NCBI RefSeq assembly: GCF_905220415.1
Contig: NC_059545.1
Span: forward strand, 8,876,001-8,940,000
Length of the DNA: 64,000 bases
DNA from: Colias croceus
Lineage: Eukaryota > Arthropoda > Insecta > Lepidoptera > Pieridae
Direction: 5' to 3'
Numbering within the stretch: position 1 is the first letter of the stretch; each line of letters begins with the position of its first letter. The position numbers and the translations under genes were made by a program. A model generated the notes under the pieces. The model saw nothing but the letters and a program-made list of their open reading frames with translations, did not search any database and was not told where the DNA came from. This document shows, one piece after another, positions 35,043 to 47,819 of this stretch.

Positions 35043-35198
35043 AAAGGTCGCGGGAGAATTCTAACCAATACCCGCGGCCCCATCATTAAAGCGGCTCGAC
35101 GGAACACAGTGGGGTTTTAGTCGGTAAGAATCCGACATAACCCACGGCTCCTTCCCCGGGGGCCGTGGGTATCTTTGGAAGATTTCCCCACTATAAAA
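35043..35198 (+). mobile_element. GC-rich repeat with stable hairpin, likely LINE 3' UTR
   Basis: Contains ggggttttagtcggtaag, tccgacataacccacgg, a strong hairpin (cccacggctcc...ggggccgtggg, about 35141-35169) and ends gatttccccactataaaaaa. A GC-rich stem-loop before a short A-rich end fits a non-LTR retrotransposon 3' UTR, as I recall from other Lepidoptera. No ORF is left. Confidence 0.5.
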
Positions 35199-35587
35199 AA
35201 TAAGGTACTTACGTATAAACTAAACCTTGATTGGCTGTGCTGATTATTGTCCTCTTGTACAAATGACACGCATAAAACTTCACTATCAATTTTAATATCT
35301 ACAGGCTTATTTGGACGAAAAAAATTAATCCTATAAAATTACAAGTCATACTCCCACGTTGAAATGAGAAAAATAAGCATATCGGTTTAGATTTCATCAT
35401 TTATTTTAATTGTATGAATAATTATTTTATTGACTAGTTATTTATAATTCTTCATAGAGTTATAAATCTTTATAAACTAAAAATTTTGTTTCTCTAATAA
35501 CTAGTTGAATATTCAAAAATCTCAGGAACTACTGATTCGTATTGAAAAATTATTTTAGTCTATAGGTAATTAGTAACTTCAATCCTT

Positions 35588-35819
35588 TCTACTAATATTA
35601 TTAATGCGAAAGTTTGTGAGGATGGATGTGTATGTGTATGTTTGTTTCTCTTTCACGCAAATACTACTGAATCGATTACAATGAAATTTAGCACACATAT
35701 AGAGGGTAACTTGGATTAAAACATACCTAGGATACGTTTTAAACCGGAAACTCCACGGGAACGGGAACTATGCGGGATTTTCTTTGAAAACGCGGGCGAA
35801 GCCGCGGGCGGAAAGCTAG
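35588..35819 (+). mobile_element. Helitron-like element, complete ends
   Basis: Begins TCTACTAATATTATTAATGC with cgaaagtttgtgagg, and ends gcgggcgaagccgcgggcgg-aaag-CTAG|T. It contains acacatatagagggtaac and acgggaacgggaac, shared with 39931. One of the best kept copies in the window. Confidence 0.8.
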
Positions 35820-36045
35820 TATACTATAATGCTATAGGTAATATTCTAACATTAGGAGCGATGAAGCTATGAAAAGTGTTGCAAAAAACAATATTCCTTT
35901 TAAGTGCAGACGAAGTCGGAAAGGACACCTAGTTCAAAGTTTGGTACATATATAGAAGGTCAGGTACATTTCTTAATTAAGTATGTACCTATCAATTTTT
36001 CCTGAATTTAGTGTTCTATTTCTTGGAATATGGATATAATATAAT

Positions 36046-36557
36046 TAGTGATGCAACGAATACGAATACGAATATTCGTATTCGCCGAATAGTAGACATT
36101 TACCGAATATTCGTATTCGGCGAATATACGAATTTTTAAAAACGAATATTTTTGTACGCAACTCTATTTACTACAAATTTAAAAATCGCGCAAAAAAAAT
36201 ATGACGTGTGCAGAGATTGCTGATCTACTGGCCTTTTGGCGAGAAGATGTCCATTTTCCAAGTCAGAAAAAACTCGCCCAAAAATATTTTTCACTGAAGC
36301 CATGTACAGTCGCTTCGGAAAGACTTTTTTCACGGCTGGAAACATCCAGACTGAAAAAAAATCGCCTAAAGCCAGAAAATTACGAATTTTATGTTTTTTA
36401 AATAAAAATTTGCCTATTGTAAATTTTATTATTAGAAGAGTAAACATTCATTAAATAAATAAGTCTTTTATTACCAAGGCGAGATATTCGTATTCGTATT
36501 CGCCGAATAGTAGGTTTGATATTCGTATTCGTAAAAGTAGTATTCGTTGCATCACTA
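36046..36557 (+). mobile_element. hAT element, internally deleted, with 8-bp TSD
   Basis: Perfect 18-bp terminal inverted repeats TAGTGATGCAACGAATAC, followed by many gaatacgaata subterminal words. The 8-base target duplication AATATAAT is identical on both sides (36038-36045 and 36558-36565). Inside is the C-terminal piece of a hAT transposase. At 512 bp it cannot be autonomous. The clean duplication suggests a fairly recent insertion. Confidence 0.9.
36190..36454 (+). pseudogene. hAT transposase C-terminal (dimerisation) remnant
   Basis: One frame reads FWREDVHFPSQKKLAQKYFS, then a Thr-Val segment, then SERLFS, the hallmark of the hAT C-terminal dimerisation domain. The sequence TAGNIQTEKK then continues in a second frame, NRLKPENYEF returns to the first, and CFLNKNLPIVN is again in the second. 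At least two small indels, near T or A runs, break it. The DDE catalytic core is absent. It lies on the plus strand inside the TIR element at 36046-36557. Confidence 0.85.
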
Positions 36558-37039
36558 AATATAATACAATGATAAAAATTCACTATTACAGATCAGTTAA
36601 CTTTGGCAGATAAACAGAATGGAAAATTACCTTACCCTCGAACATTATCAAGAATCAAACGTAAAAACAAGTTAACGATATAAGGTAGGTGGACAACAAA
36701 GGAAAATCCGTTTAATTGGCCACAATAAAAACAGCTACGTTTGATAGAGCATACGTGGCAGCATTCAGGTAATCTATTCTATACATATAATAAATCTGTA
36801 GAAGGGTCAATTCTGTACATTGAAAATATTGAAAAAAATAAATACCAGGGCGTAAAATACGATACTTTTTATTTTGGAAAAATACGTAGAAAAAAATTAA
36901 TCTTAATTTTTCAGTCTTATCCATAGACGTTGTTCTGTAAAACCGCGAACACACGTTGCGTATTATTATAGGCCTAGCCGTATTTGGGTCCAATAGATAT
37001 TTATAAGATGTCAGAGTTACTCAAAATGGAGAAATAAAC

Positions 37040-37087
37040 CATCCACGCGAAGACCAACATCCGCGCGGACGGAGTCGCGGAAGCTAG
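37040..37087 (+). mobile_element. Helitron 3' tail fragment
   Basis: accaacatccgcgcggacgg leads to ggaagCTAG|T, the Helitron 3' end pattern, but no head is seen on the left. Confidence 0.45.
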
Positions 37088-37140
37088 TAAATAATATACC
37101 ATAAGTGGGAAAGGGAGTTAGAAGAGACGCTAGAATTATA

Positions 37141-37528
37141 CAGGGTGTCCCACTGTTGGTATACGAAGCGCGAAGGGACTTGTAGATTTGCATATGCTGA
37201 GTACCTACGTAAAAAAACTTATAAAATTCCAGACGCATTTTTTTTCATTAGATGAATTCTTAAAACTGTATCAGTACACTCTAACAAGCAACCCGCCCAG
37301 CTTTGCCACCAGCACGTGGCTTATGTTTTCAAAGACAAAATGCCCACATTAGAGAAGCGGTATACCTATGCCGGCTGCGCGAAGCTAGAGAAGAAAACAT
37401 GGATTTTCAGGAAAAATTTGGCAAAACATTTTTGACTTAATTTTGTTGTTTAAATATTTTATACGTGATCAGTGTATGCAAAACTACAAGTCCCTTCGCG
37501 CTTAGTATACCAATAGTGGGACACTCTG
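37141..37528. mobile_element. Tc1/mariner-type MITE (388 bp, TA target)
   Basis: Inverted ends of at least 45 bp: CAGGGTGTCCCACTGTTGGT at 37141 and CAGAGTGTCCCACTATTGGT read from 37528. Both continue into tatac-aagcgcgaagggacttgtag with 42 of 45 matching, and weaker similarity extends to about 65 bp. TA flanks both sides (37139-37140 and 37529-37530). No transposase frame inside. Confidence 0.85.
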
Positions 37529-37530
37529 TA

Positions 37531-38406
37531 TAGCGCCATCCCTTTCTCACTCTGGAATAAATACTGCTTTAAAACGTGGTACGGGGGTCCATAACACGTG
37601 AGGATATAAAATTATGTTTTGTGGCCATTGCGAATTTCTAGTTCTATGCGAAATGATATCGAATTCTCAAGCGAACATTTTATGATGTTGTGTTGGTAGG
37701 CTTTAGAAATAAGTTGACTTTAGTTTATGGTGAAAATATGAACTGGAATTCATTAAATTATTATATTTCTTATGTTTGTGTTTCTGAGTCAAATAGGCTT
37801 TATTTTTTAATAATTTATTAAATGGTTACAACATAGATATTTGTTTTATTTCGGACCTCTCTGAAGGGCATAGTAATATTATAATGTAAGGTTTCTTATT
37901 AGAATAGATAGGTACAACTTAATTAAGAAAACAAACTAATTATATTTTTAATGTAACTAGGTACTTCTGTTTTATACAATTTTTGGGTCTGACATCAATT
38001 AATTTCATCTAAATCAGTGCTGTGCTTTAGCAGAAAAATCATAACACAGACGGATATATTTTCGCAACCATCATATTGATGTGGATAATCGCAGAAATTC
38101 CTTTATTACATGACATTTCCTATTAATTTTAATTCCTCTCAAACGTAACAAAAAAGCAAAGCAAACAATAACTCCGACATTTAAACGTTCATATATATAA
38201 TTAACGGTATATAAATAATATAATATTAAAATTAAGTTTTACCAGCTTATCTTGTAACTATAAACATAGAAAAAGTAAAAATTAATGCAGCTACCTAGTT
38301 AATTATATTTTTATTTTTTAATAATAGTAACAACTGATGACTTCTTGGGTAGTATAAAATCATAAGCATATTCTTAATCAAATATTAGGTAGGTACCTAT
38401 GTAACA
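37531..38406. other. Intergenic, no gene seen
   Basis: AT-rich with no supported exon. Confidence 0.5.
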
Positions 38407-38604
38407 CTAGCTGTGCCTACCGGTTTCACCTGCGAGCTGCGGACGAACACGAAAAATGAAGTGCAGGTAGGTATGTATAGCTCATGTGTTATTCTGATGT
38501 ATAAACCTGTAAAGTTTCATCCTAATTGGTCCAGTAGATTTACTTGAAACAAACATCCATATCTATACATTACCTACTTACAAACTTTCGAGTTTATTAA
38601 TAAT
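38407..38604 (-). mobile_element. Helitron-like element (minus)
   Basis: On the minus strand the tail caggtgaaaccggtaggcac-ag-CTAG|T resembles the 'gtgaaaccgcg' tail of 17844. The head side has ttaataatattaataaactc. The interior contains catcctaattggtccagtag. Confidence 0.6.
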
Positions 38605-39012
38605 ATTAAACTATTATTTATGAATGCTATAAATACAGAAAACAATGCGTGAAAGGAACTTGTACAATTAGTACTAAAAGCAAAGCCATAAGTGGTAATA
38701 TTAGTAAGTATACCAATATAATGTAGGTACTAGGTATACAACATTTTAAAATTATGAATTTTATCGATAATAATATATATCCTAAATATTTTAATTTAAT
38801 ATTTAAATTATTGATTTGAATAAAATAAAACGACATGAACATATTGTATTAAAATTTTATTAAGTAATATACACAACAATCATATACATCAGCGCCATCT
38901 AGTTTTAATTACGCAAAACTATGGAAACGAATGCACAATATTTTTTGAACGTATACACAATAAAACCAATGTGCTAATTCCAGTTTTATTTTCTACAATA
39001 TCTTATACACAA

Positions 39013-39163
39013 CTAGCTTACCGCCCGCTTTGTCTAAAACCTAATAAATTATCTATTAACTATCTATTAAAAAAACCGCATCAAAATCCGTTGCGTATTT
39101 TTAGATTTAAGCATACAATGGGACATAGGAACAAAGAAAGCGACTTTTTATACTATGCAGTGA
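39013..39163 (-). mobile_element. Helitron-like element, 'tcactgcatag' head type (minus)
   Basis: The minus strand starts A|TCACTGCATAGTATAAAAAG and ends caaagcgggcggtaagCTAG|T. Same family as 32898-33088, with the hairpin half deleted. Confidence 0.7.
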
Positions 39164-39930
39164 TTTCACTTATTATCTATTTCAACTTGAAAATAACAAA
39201 TAAAGAAACTCTCACAGTTACAAATTAGCAATTTGTCAATTAATATCAATATCTTACAACTCTACTAATAAATTATACATATTCCTTTATAGTTATTTTT
39301 ATTCACACGTGTAACAAAGACATCGTAAATACTAAAGACCATCTTAGTATATTATACAGAAGCAAAATACTTTGTGCAAAACTGCATATTCTTTATCGCC
39401 TTAGCATAATTAAATTTAAAATAACTACGTCAGCATACTTATGCCTTCAATGCTATTTTCATATATATGTATATGTAGTAACAAAAAATTATAAATAAAA
39501 CTCCAGTTCAATATTACAATGCTTTATTAAATAATATTTATGAGTACATATTGCTACTTATTATTAAACAGTTTATAAAAAAATCGCGATTGGTTTTGCC
39601 TCATTCTTGATAAATGAAATATGTAAATATATTCTTACAACAATTCGATTATTACAATGCTATATTATTTTCCATAGGTTATCACTTATCAATTAAATTT
39701 GTCTTCGACTGGCTGAACCGATTTTGAAGTTTTTATTTTTTATTTTAAAGCTTCTGGTGAGTTGAATTTATATTTTGCCTAGTTATGAGAATTTAAATGT
39801 GACTTATTTTTTGTAAAAAAATAATTATCGTTCACTCTTTTTTAAAATAGTGTCCACTTCTTCATAAATCATTATATTTACATCCGAGATATTAAAATTA
39901 ATAAAATGACTGACATACTCTATCTATACT
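39164..39930. other. Possible 3' UTR region or intergenic
   Basis: Contains a minus-strand AATAAA (plus-strand tttatt at about 39522-39527) that could end a long 3' UTR of the minus-strand gene whose terminal exon is at 40718-40846. Otherwise plain AT-rich sequence. Confidence 0.3.
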
Positions 39931-40138
39931 TCTATACTAATATTATAAAGAGGAAAGGTTTGTATGTATGTATGTATGTTTTTCACGCATAAACTTCTGA
40001 ACCGATTATAATGAAATTTAGCTCACATATAGAGGGTAACTTGGATTAACACATAGGATAGGTTTTATCCCGGAAATCCCACGGGAACGGGAACTATGCG
40101 GGTTTTCCTTTGAAAACGCCAACGAAACGAAAACCTAG
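39931..40138 (+). mobile_element. Helitron-like element with (GTAT)n head
   Basis: Begins TCTATACTAATATTATAAAG, has (gtat)4, contains acatatagagggtaacttgg and tcccacgggaacggg, and ends gaaaacCTAG|T with a mutated hairpin (cgccaacgaaacg). It combines the head of the 17844 type with the interior of the 35588 type. Confidence 0.75.
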
Positions 40139-40717
40139 TCTATGAGAGTCGGGCAAAGAGTAACTAGGTACTTCTACTTAATATAGTTAGTTTCAAAAAT
40201 TAAATAAGGCATAAACTACAAACATAAATGATAAAAGTACACAATAATATTTGATATTTCTTTTTTCATGTAGATTACATTAATCAACTCCAGAATATAA
40301 TTATTTAAAAATTACAATTTAGAAAATAATGAAAATCACACACACATTTCCAAAAAATACCATTTCATAAATATCTATGTTACATAATCAATTTGAATTT
40401 AAATATTTAATTACGTCTGAATTTTAATCATATCTTAGGCATTATCCACATTGACATACGAAAGAAAATATTTGATTCACAAATACACTTTGCCATACAA
40501 ATAAAAACATCATCCGACTTAGAAATGACTTATACAAACACTATTTACGTATCAATCATTTGAACATATTTTCTAATTCAAATAATTCTTCTTTTCGAAC
40601 ATGTTTTGTCGTAATTCTTCTCTTCTATTATTCTTTTTAATTGAAGAAGATTGGCAAACCCAAGAGCACGGTATGAAGTTCCTACAATTCGATCACACGT
40701 AGGAACTCTATACCTCG

Positions 40718-40846
40718 CTAGTGGTTATCACCAGGTTTTTCTCTCTTCTGCAAATCTTCTGTCTTCTGTTCTTCGGCTAACTGGATACATACTTCAATAT
40801 TCTTCTTGACTTTCAAGTTTGGAAAAATTAACTTTATATTTAATAC
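40718..40846 (-). CDS. Candidate terminal coding exon of an unknown minus-strand gene
   Basis: On the minus strand, ccattgctttacag precedes 40846, with a ctaat branch-like word about 20 bases further upstream. From there 42 codons are open in phase 0 to TAG (40718-40720). The peptide begins VLNIKLIFPNLKVKKNIEVC and ends LQKREKPGDNH. It is charged and looks helical. The purine-rich stretch (gaagaacagaagacagaag) keeps other frames open too: joined directly to the exon at 47743 the frame would give a shorter tail ending SQEEY. So the exon is plausible but its frame is unsure, and it could be part of a non-coding RNA. No domain recognised. Confidence 0.4.
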   Translation of the reverse strand, partial: VLNIKLIFPNLKVKKNIEVCIQLAEEQKTEDLQKREKPGDNH

Positions 40847-43800
40847 CTGTAAAGCAATGGAATATTAGACCTAGATGTATAAAAATATTAGGTAGGTACC
40901 TACACACAATGAAATTTCAATACATATTGGAATGTGACTCGGTAACTCAGTGAAATAACATTACAATCGGTGCGCACAGCTGGCTACAAAAATTCCCCCA
41001 GATTCGTCTAAGAAACATCAAACATAAAATTATCATTTGAATAAAGCGCGGGCACCCCTTTTAATTAATTTTCATGCGTCCAATTAGCATAACCCTTAAA
41101 AGTATGCAAATTTTTCTAAACGGCCCGTGAGAAGCTACCGGATATATTAGCATAAGAAATTCGTATATCTAAGAAACTTTTGTTGCCATAACCGAAATGC
41201 TACCCGGTCTTGACAGATTATGTTAATTTCATTTTATTTATAGCCATGGAAATGTTCGCCGATTCCCGGTTCCCATCGCGTAGATAATTTAAAACGCACC
41301 CGAGAAAAGTATTATTATAAAACCATAAAATGTAATTAAAACTATAGCTACATATTTCTTTCGCTTATAGGGAGTTAGCAGCAATAAAAATTACACCTGC
41401 TTAAAAATTCAACGTAAAAACACGCGTGTGGTTGTTAAAAAAATGATCCTTCCGTGTATTTAGCGGGAAAGCAGCGGTTCGCGCCATTAATTTACAACAG
41501 ATAAAAAAAATATGCAGACACCACACGATGCGAGGTGCAATAACAGTATTGCCAGTGTTAAAAGCTTGACCCTTTTAGGCCTAAGGCACACACATGTTCT
41601 TTAAAGTTCAATTTTAATGAGCCATAACATGACAACTGACATGTCTGCACCCCGCTTATAATTAGTAGAACGACGAGCGACCAGCTTATCTTGATCTATG
41701 ACGTTTCATTACAATTTCTTCGGGAAAATTAACTTTTGTACGATCGAGAAGGGGAGTTACGTGGATCATGTTTTACTGGTGACAGTATTATTATAAGATT
41801 GTATCTATTGATACGTTAGTGCTTTTAATAATTGGCTCGTTTTTAAACACATGTCAAATGGACAACTTTTATGATGTAATTTAAGAATATAATAACGTGT
41901 TTTTTTATGAATGATATAACATTTGATGGGCCTATTTAAATTTGAAATACATTTTATCGCCCACGATATATTTATTTTTATGCGAATAGTATTATATAAG
42001 ACAGCTTAAAAGGTCAAGAGATTACAATTTATTTTAAATTTTATTTTTTGTTTGAAATGTAAAAAACTTTTTGTCTAAAACCATACGTCGCAACAGAACA
42101 TTAGCAAATACAATATATTATAATGTTGAACTATATAACTGTTCAAACGCTCGACAAAACAACACGTTTGCAAAACATTTTATAGATAAAACTATTTGTA
42201 GAACCGCCTTACCATTTTCATATAAAAAGGAATTATTTCACATACACTGCACTAAAATTACATAAGACATTATATAAAAACTTCACTGACATTACCAAAA
42301 GGCACGGAACACAAAAATCACTGCGTTATTGATATTTATAAGTCATATCTTATATTTTGTAACACGATAATTTCTTATCTGATAACTTGTAGAAAGAAGT
42401 AGGTACATTTTATTGCATGTTTACTAGTATTGAGAGATTACTTTTATAATAGAGGTCATTTATCGGAAAAAATAATTGTTTTTTTAGTTTGTATTTCGTA
42501 ACTTCAAAAACTGTTACATTAATTTTGATTTGACACTTTTGTAACTAAAAAATACGTCACTTTGCAATTTAAAATTGTATGCCACTGAAAATTGCGGAGA
42601 ACACAGTATAATTGTTATAATTATATTTGTATTTTTGTCACTACAATGCCATGTACATAATACGAGCTTGCCAACACGCATGTAAAGATTTCACAGTACC
42701 CCCTACACAATATCATATCTCGAAAATCTGATTTATCTCGCAAGAACCCTTGCTAACGCTTCTAGGACTCATCATAAAGGTGTGTACAGACAGCCGTTTT
42801 ATAAATCCGCCTCATTTTAGGGATTTACAGTTGAAATTAGTTCGCAAATCTCCGGCTTACGCGCCCTCGGTGTGGATGCAGATGAAGGGATGTAGATAAA
42901 TAACCTTAAGGTCTGGCTACATTGTTTTTTACGCTGATTTGCTTTGTTCCAACGCGTTTCGAAAATTATGAAAATTGTTTGTTTTTTGGGAATTTGTTAC
43001 TTTAATTTTGGCATGGTGATTCTGAACTTCATATTCTCATGTGGCCATACTGTAAATTGCCATAATAATATGATAAAGGCTGATTGGTGTAAAATAACCT
43101 GATTTATAAGTAGCAGATAAAACGCATTATTAGGTAGCTACACTCAATAAAATAAAATTAAATTCTCTCTCACAAATGCATCAAGATACAGCTACTATTG
43201 TATTACAAAGTATTTCGTTTATTAACATTATTCCAGTCGGTGTTAGAAATTAGAGAATGCATAAAGAATCGTGAAAGTAGCTAAAGCACAAATCTAATTT
43301 TGTAAACCTAATCGGCTAAATATGTATGAGGTACCACGCAACGAACGGCAGGCGAGTGTGACTGTGCGAAACTTGCTTTATGCAAACACGAAAAACTATT
43401 TTTAATCAAGTGTCATATGGATAAAGGACTTAAGTAAGTAGGGTACGTAGGTACAACAATAGTATAATTTTACAAAAAATTTGAAACTAACTAGAAATTT
43501 GATATGTACTATCTAATTTTGAATGTAATTTATATAAATGCCATTTACTTTACATTTTACTTTGATGAAGTAATAAACCAGGTCTATAACAGGCGTTTGA
43601 AGTAAACGTGGTAAAAGTGGTCGCTTGTGTTTCAGCAATTTTACTTTATAAATACGACTGACATAACGCCTAATAAATACTCATTCTTTGCCCGATTGTT
43701 CGCCATTTTATACCGAACGTAAATAGAACTTCACCAACAAAATAAATTATCTATAAAAAACTATATCTAAATAATTCAATTAGAAAACCGAAGCAAAAGA

Positions 43801-45191
43801 AGCGAAAAATGAAGAAATCTACAATTTATGAGTCAGAGCTCAACGTAAATTGGTCGTAAGTGCTCCGTGCAGAGTAGCTGGTAATAGAGACGTCAGCTAA
43901 TAAAAACTTTAAATATATTGTTTTTCGTTACGAACCATTGCATTAACGCCAAAGCACAGAATATAATATAATACTATGCCAAAGCAAACGTGCGACTGAC
44001 ATTTATTGAAGCGGCATTTCCCGCCATATTCAAATTTTTATGGGCACAATTAAAGATATCAAAATGAATACGGGCATGAGGGCTTTTATGTGTTGGCTTT
44101 ATTTTATCGCCTGTTAACATTTGACAGATGCACTAGGCGGGAAAATAGACGAATAAAATTGTTGCGAAATTATACCTAGAATAGTAAATGCTAAGTAATA
44201 AAAAGAATGTGTGAATCGTTTTATGTATCCTTCAGCAGGTATACCTACCTATAATAATAAGAAACTAATTTTACTTTTATGAAGATGAATTGAAATTCGT
44301 GATTTTCCGTAATATTTATAATTTTAATGTTCACTATTGAATCATGAATCCATTATTTACTACATAAATATATGATACACCGAATTTTTCAAATAAAAAA
44401 TAAAATATCATTGTCTAGTTATAAGCCAAGCTAAAGCATATTTACTTGTAAAGTTGCAACATTCGCACTTCGCAGGTCTTTTCCTTTGAATTATGATTTC
44501 TGATGCATCCGTAAACATTTTGGGTCTTAAATGACCGTTTTGTAAGCCGTATGTTATTTTTATGACCGCTAATAAAACCGTCAAAACGCCTCCACTGTTT
44601 AGTTACGAACCGTGAAGTGGTTTTTTAACTTTGAAAACACTGTTTAAGCTTTAAACGCTTCCTGTTATGAATTTTAGTATTTTTTGTTCGATAGGAAACT
44701 TTTATTTATAGATATTAAAACGTAATACGTTCTAATATCTTCATATAAAATTTTGAAGGTGTTATTTTATTGATTCAGTTTATTATCTGGAATAGAACAT
44801 AAACTACAAACACTTTGAACATTTATTGAGTAAAGCCATCGTATAAGAATACAAAACAAACATATCTTGTTTCGTTTAAATTATCATATACCTACTTTAT
44901 AGGTACGTACTTCCTACGTTTCAATAGAAAACTTCTAGAACAATCTCCATCAATACCTTTATTAACACATGCAGTTTTATCCAAACTATATCATACAAGC
45001 ATATAGGTATGAAAGATTAACTAACGCAATTGCAAACGTAATAAAATCAATACAAATTCGAAGAGGCCATTCCAGTGTCCTCTAACGAGGGACATACCAC
45101 TCGAAACCCATTAAGCCATTCTGACCCTTATCATCATACATTAAAGCCGATATTCACACGCACGCCCACACATGAGGGTGGGACCCCACGC

Positions 45192-45209
45192 ATTACCCCC
45201 GGGGGTAAT
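45192..45209. repeat. Perfect 18-bp palindrome
   Basis: attaccccc / gggggtaat. A second partial copy of the right half (taatttttacccc) follows immediately. It might be a protein-binding site. Confidence 0.6.
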
Positions 45210-45715
45210 TTTTACCCCATCAGGTACACCCATACTCATCATTGGATATTTAAATTACTTATAAGCAATTTTGTAATTCGAATGCGGTCAAAAATTATAT
45301 TTTTGCGGAAAATTCGAAATAGTTATCGCCGTATGAAATACCTACTGTTTTATTTCAATTGTATGGGAAATAATGAGTGCATGTGTACTGTAAAATTTGG
45401 TTAACTAAGTACAATTAATTTTTATAGGTTTATGAGAAGAGCCGAAATTCATCGTTATAATTTTCACACAATTTTTTAAGTAAGTATAGGTACTTACAGC
45501 ATATGATTAATAAAGTTAATTTTATCATTGTTTAATACCTACACATTATCCACAACATAATATTTTTTATGAATTTAACTGATATCTATCTGCACGATTA
45601 ATTCGTTCAGATATAGAGACATAAATAATCAATCAAACAGTAGGTCATAGGGACTATGGTAAAAAAAAGAACAATAGGTACACAAAAAACTATGTATGAA
45701 ACCCATTCTATACAT

Positions 45716-45790
45716 ACAATTTTATATGTATGTATGTATAACTATACACACATAATGCTACAATTTTATATGTATGTATAGCTATACAAC
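45716..45790. repeat. Tandem (TATG)n-containing pair
   Basis: Two units of acaattttatatgtatg plus (tatg)n and ctatac, offset by about 45 bases. Confidence 0.7.
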
Positions 45791-47742
45791 AAATGCGTAA
45801 CCCAAAATATTGGTACGTTGAAAAAAACCCCGCGGGACTAGTCAGACTAAATTATCGGCCACATTTATTTCCCAAAAGAACATTTATATAAATTGCTTTT
45901 AATCCTTCACAACCGCAGACAAGAAAACACCCTTGTAAAGAAACCACGTTATTTAGATATTAAAATGGCGTAACGTTTCGTTGTTTTAAATTTTATCGAT
46001 TAGTTGGAATATTTTTGAACATTTTGTAAACATTATAATTAACAAAAATGGTCACACAATTTTTTATTATGTAGGTAGTTGTTTTTTTAAGTATCGATAT
46101 AAAACTTTTTTTATAGTTCAATTAACTTATAAGTAATCCAATAATAATCTATGTAGTCTGTATATAAGAAAGTAAAACATAATACACAGTGAAATATCCA
46201 ATAATTGCCGATATTCTTAAACTCCAGAACATTCTAAAAGTTAAGGTGAAAAGTAAATACATCGTCAAATCAAGCACAAAGTTCCAAATGGAAATTAATT
46301 AAACTTGCCTGATACATAAACTATATTCTTTACAATCAGATAACACGAATTGAATTTCATGTAACAACTTTTCGCGTAATTCTCAGAATTGCCATTTAAG
46401 TTCAGATCGGAGATTTATTGAATGTTTTGTTGTGTGTCCTTATAAGGTTGCAAGAGAACGTAAAAAGCTAATAGGTAGCCAACGTTTGTTTATAATGAGA
46501 ATACCATTAGTTCGAATCGAGTACACAATAATATTTATAGTATATTCGATTAGTTAATATGTATAAGTGAAGTAATAATAAAACAATCATAATCGCTATA
46601 ACGATCGCAAATCCAAACATACGCCATTGGCAGTTCCAAAAAGTTCCTACTGAATTCCTAATTTGTTTTGACGTTTCTAAACGTACGACCACTCTTCCCG
46701 CCTACTAGTTGTGAGTTCGAAATTCGAAGGGTGCGCAAAATTCGGGCTATATGGCACAGATAAAAAATAATTTAAGCCGTGTTCACACAGGGGTTATATT
46801 CGATTGACCGATTAAGCGATGGTACACACTACCCACTGGTTGTGTACGCAATCGAATTTTCGCATAACTTTTGTTGGGATGGACCCCTCAATTTTTTGCC
46901 CTTCGCAACCCGTCCGTAATGTTTGAGGGTTTGCCCTTATAAACGCGTGCCACACAATATTCCACAAAAACTCATACGTGACATATCAATAACTTGAATG
47001 TGAAAAAATATTACTTCTTTATTACCTATCTTTACAACTTTGTTTAGAGTAATAATGTGTTATTGCGAGTTATATGTATTTTAGAACATTATAACGCTTA
47101 TATTAATTGCTCACAATTTATTTGATACATAATTGTTACAATTATAATATACTGTACTGTATTGTATTTTGTCAAACGACAATTTTCCTTAAAAACTAGC
47201 ATTAACAAAACACCTATTCAATTAACCATACCATCGAACCAGCCAATCGAATAGAAAAATCCACACTAGAAAGTGAGTTGTCAATCCACAATAATTATCT
47301 ATTAGAAAATACATAACAATGCACAAAGCCCATTGTGTTATATACAATAGAGTGAGTCAGTACCGAAAAGACAATGCGACAGGCATCAGTCTACTATGAA
47401 CGTGATGGAAAACATAATTCTCGTAATCTTAGCAATGTTATAGATTTTGTTGAGCACGTCGCATTTGATGCTAGGAGAGTAATGTATGTAGTTCGGGAAT
47501 TAATAAATGCAGTGTCAATTGCTGAAAACTTACAGGGAATTAAAAAGTAAAAACATACAATCATGTCTTAAGTATCATCGCGTATCATAAACAAAACTGA
47601 GATTATTTTAAAGGTTTTGATTATAACATGATGTTGTTTTCAACTGTGCGTGATACAATTTAAAAAAGGAACGCAATTGTTTATGGTTGGTAGATAGCTG
47701 TGGCACCGATACAGATAAAAAATACAGAAAAACAATACTCAC

Positions 47743-47799
47743 AGTTTAAAAACACACCAATACATCGCCTATTCACTTTCGATCCGCAAGTTGAAAGTC
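47743..47799 (-). CDS. Candidate internal exon (57 nt) of the minus-strand gene
   Basis: On the minus strand a very strong acceptor (tgattcttttgtttcag) precedes 47799 and a strong donor (AAACT|gtgagtattg) follows 47743. Only one frame is open: two bases, then LSTCGSKVNRRCIGVFLN, then one leftover base. The exon could also be 5' UTR, as it holds an ATG out of that frame. It is 6.9 kb upstream of the candidate terminal exon. Exons may lie between or further right that I could not find. Confidence 0.45.
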
Positions 47800-47819
47800 C
47801 TGAAACAAAAGAATCAAAC

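Larger units (their letters stand above)
41000..47700. other. Long TE-poor stretch, no exon supported
   Basis: About 6.7 kb of mostly unique sequence with very few mobile elements, probably intron of the minus-strand transcript. Notable items are an 18-bp perfect palindrome (45192-45209), a (TATG)n pair (45716-45790), and GC-richer patches at about 42660-42900, 45060-45240 and 46690-46950 that may be regulatory. Confidence 0.4.
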
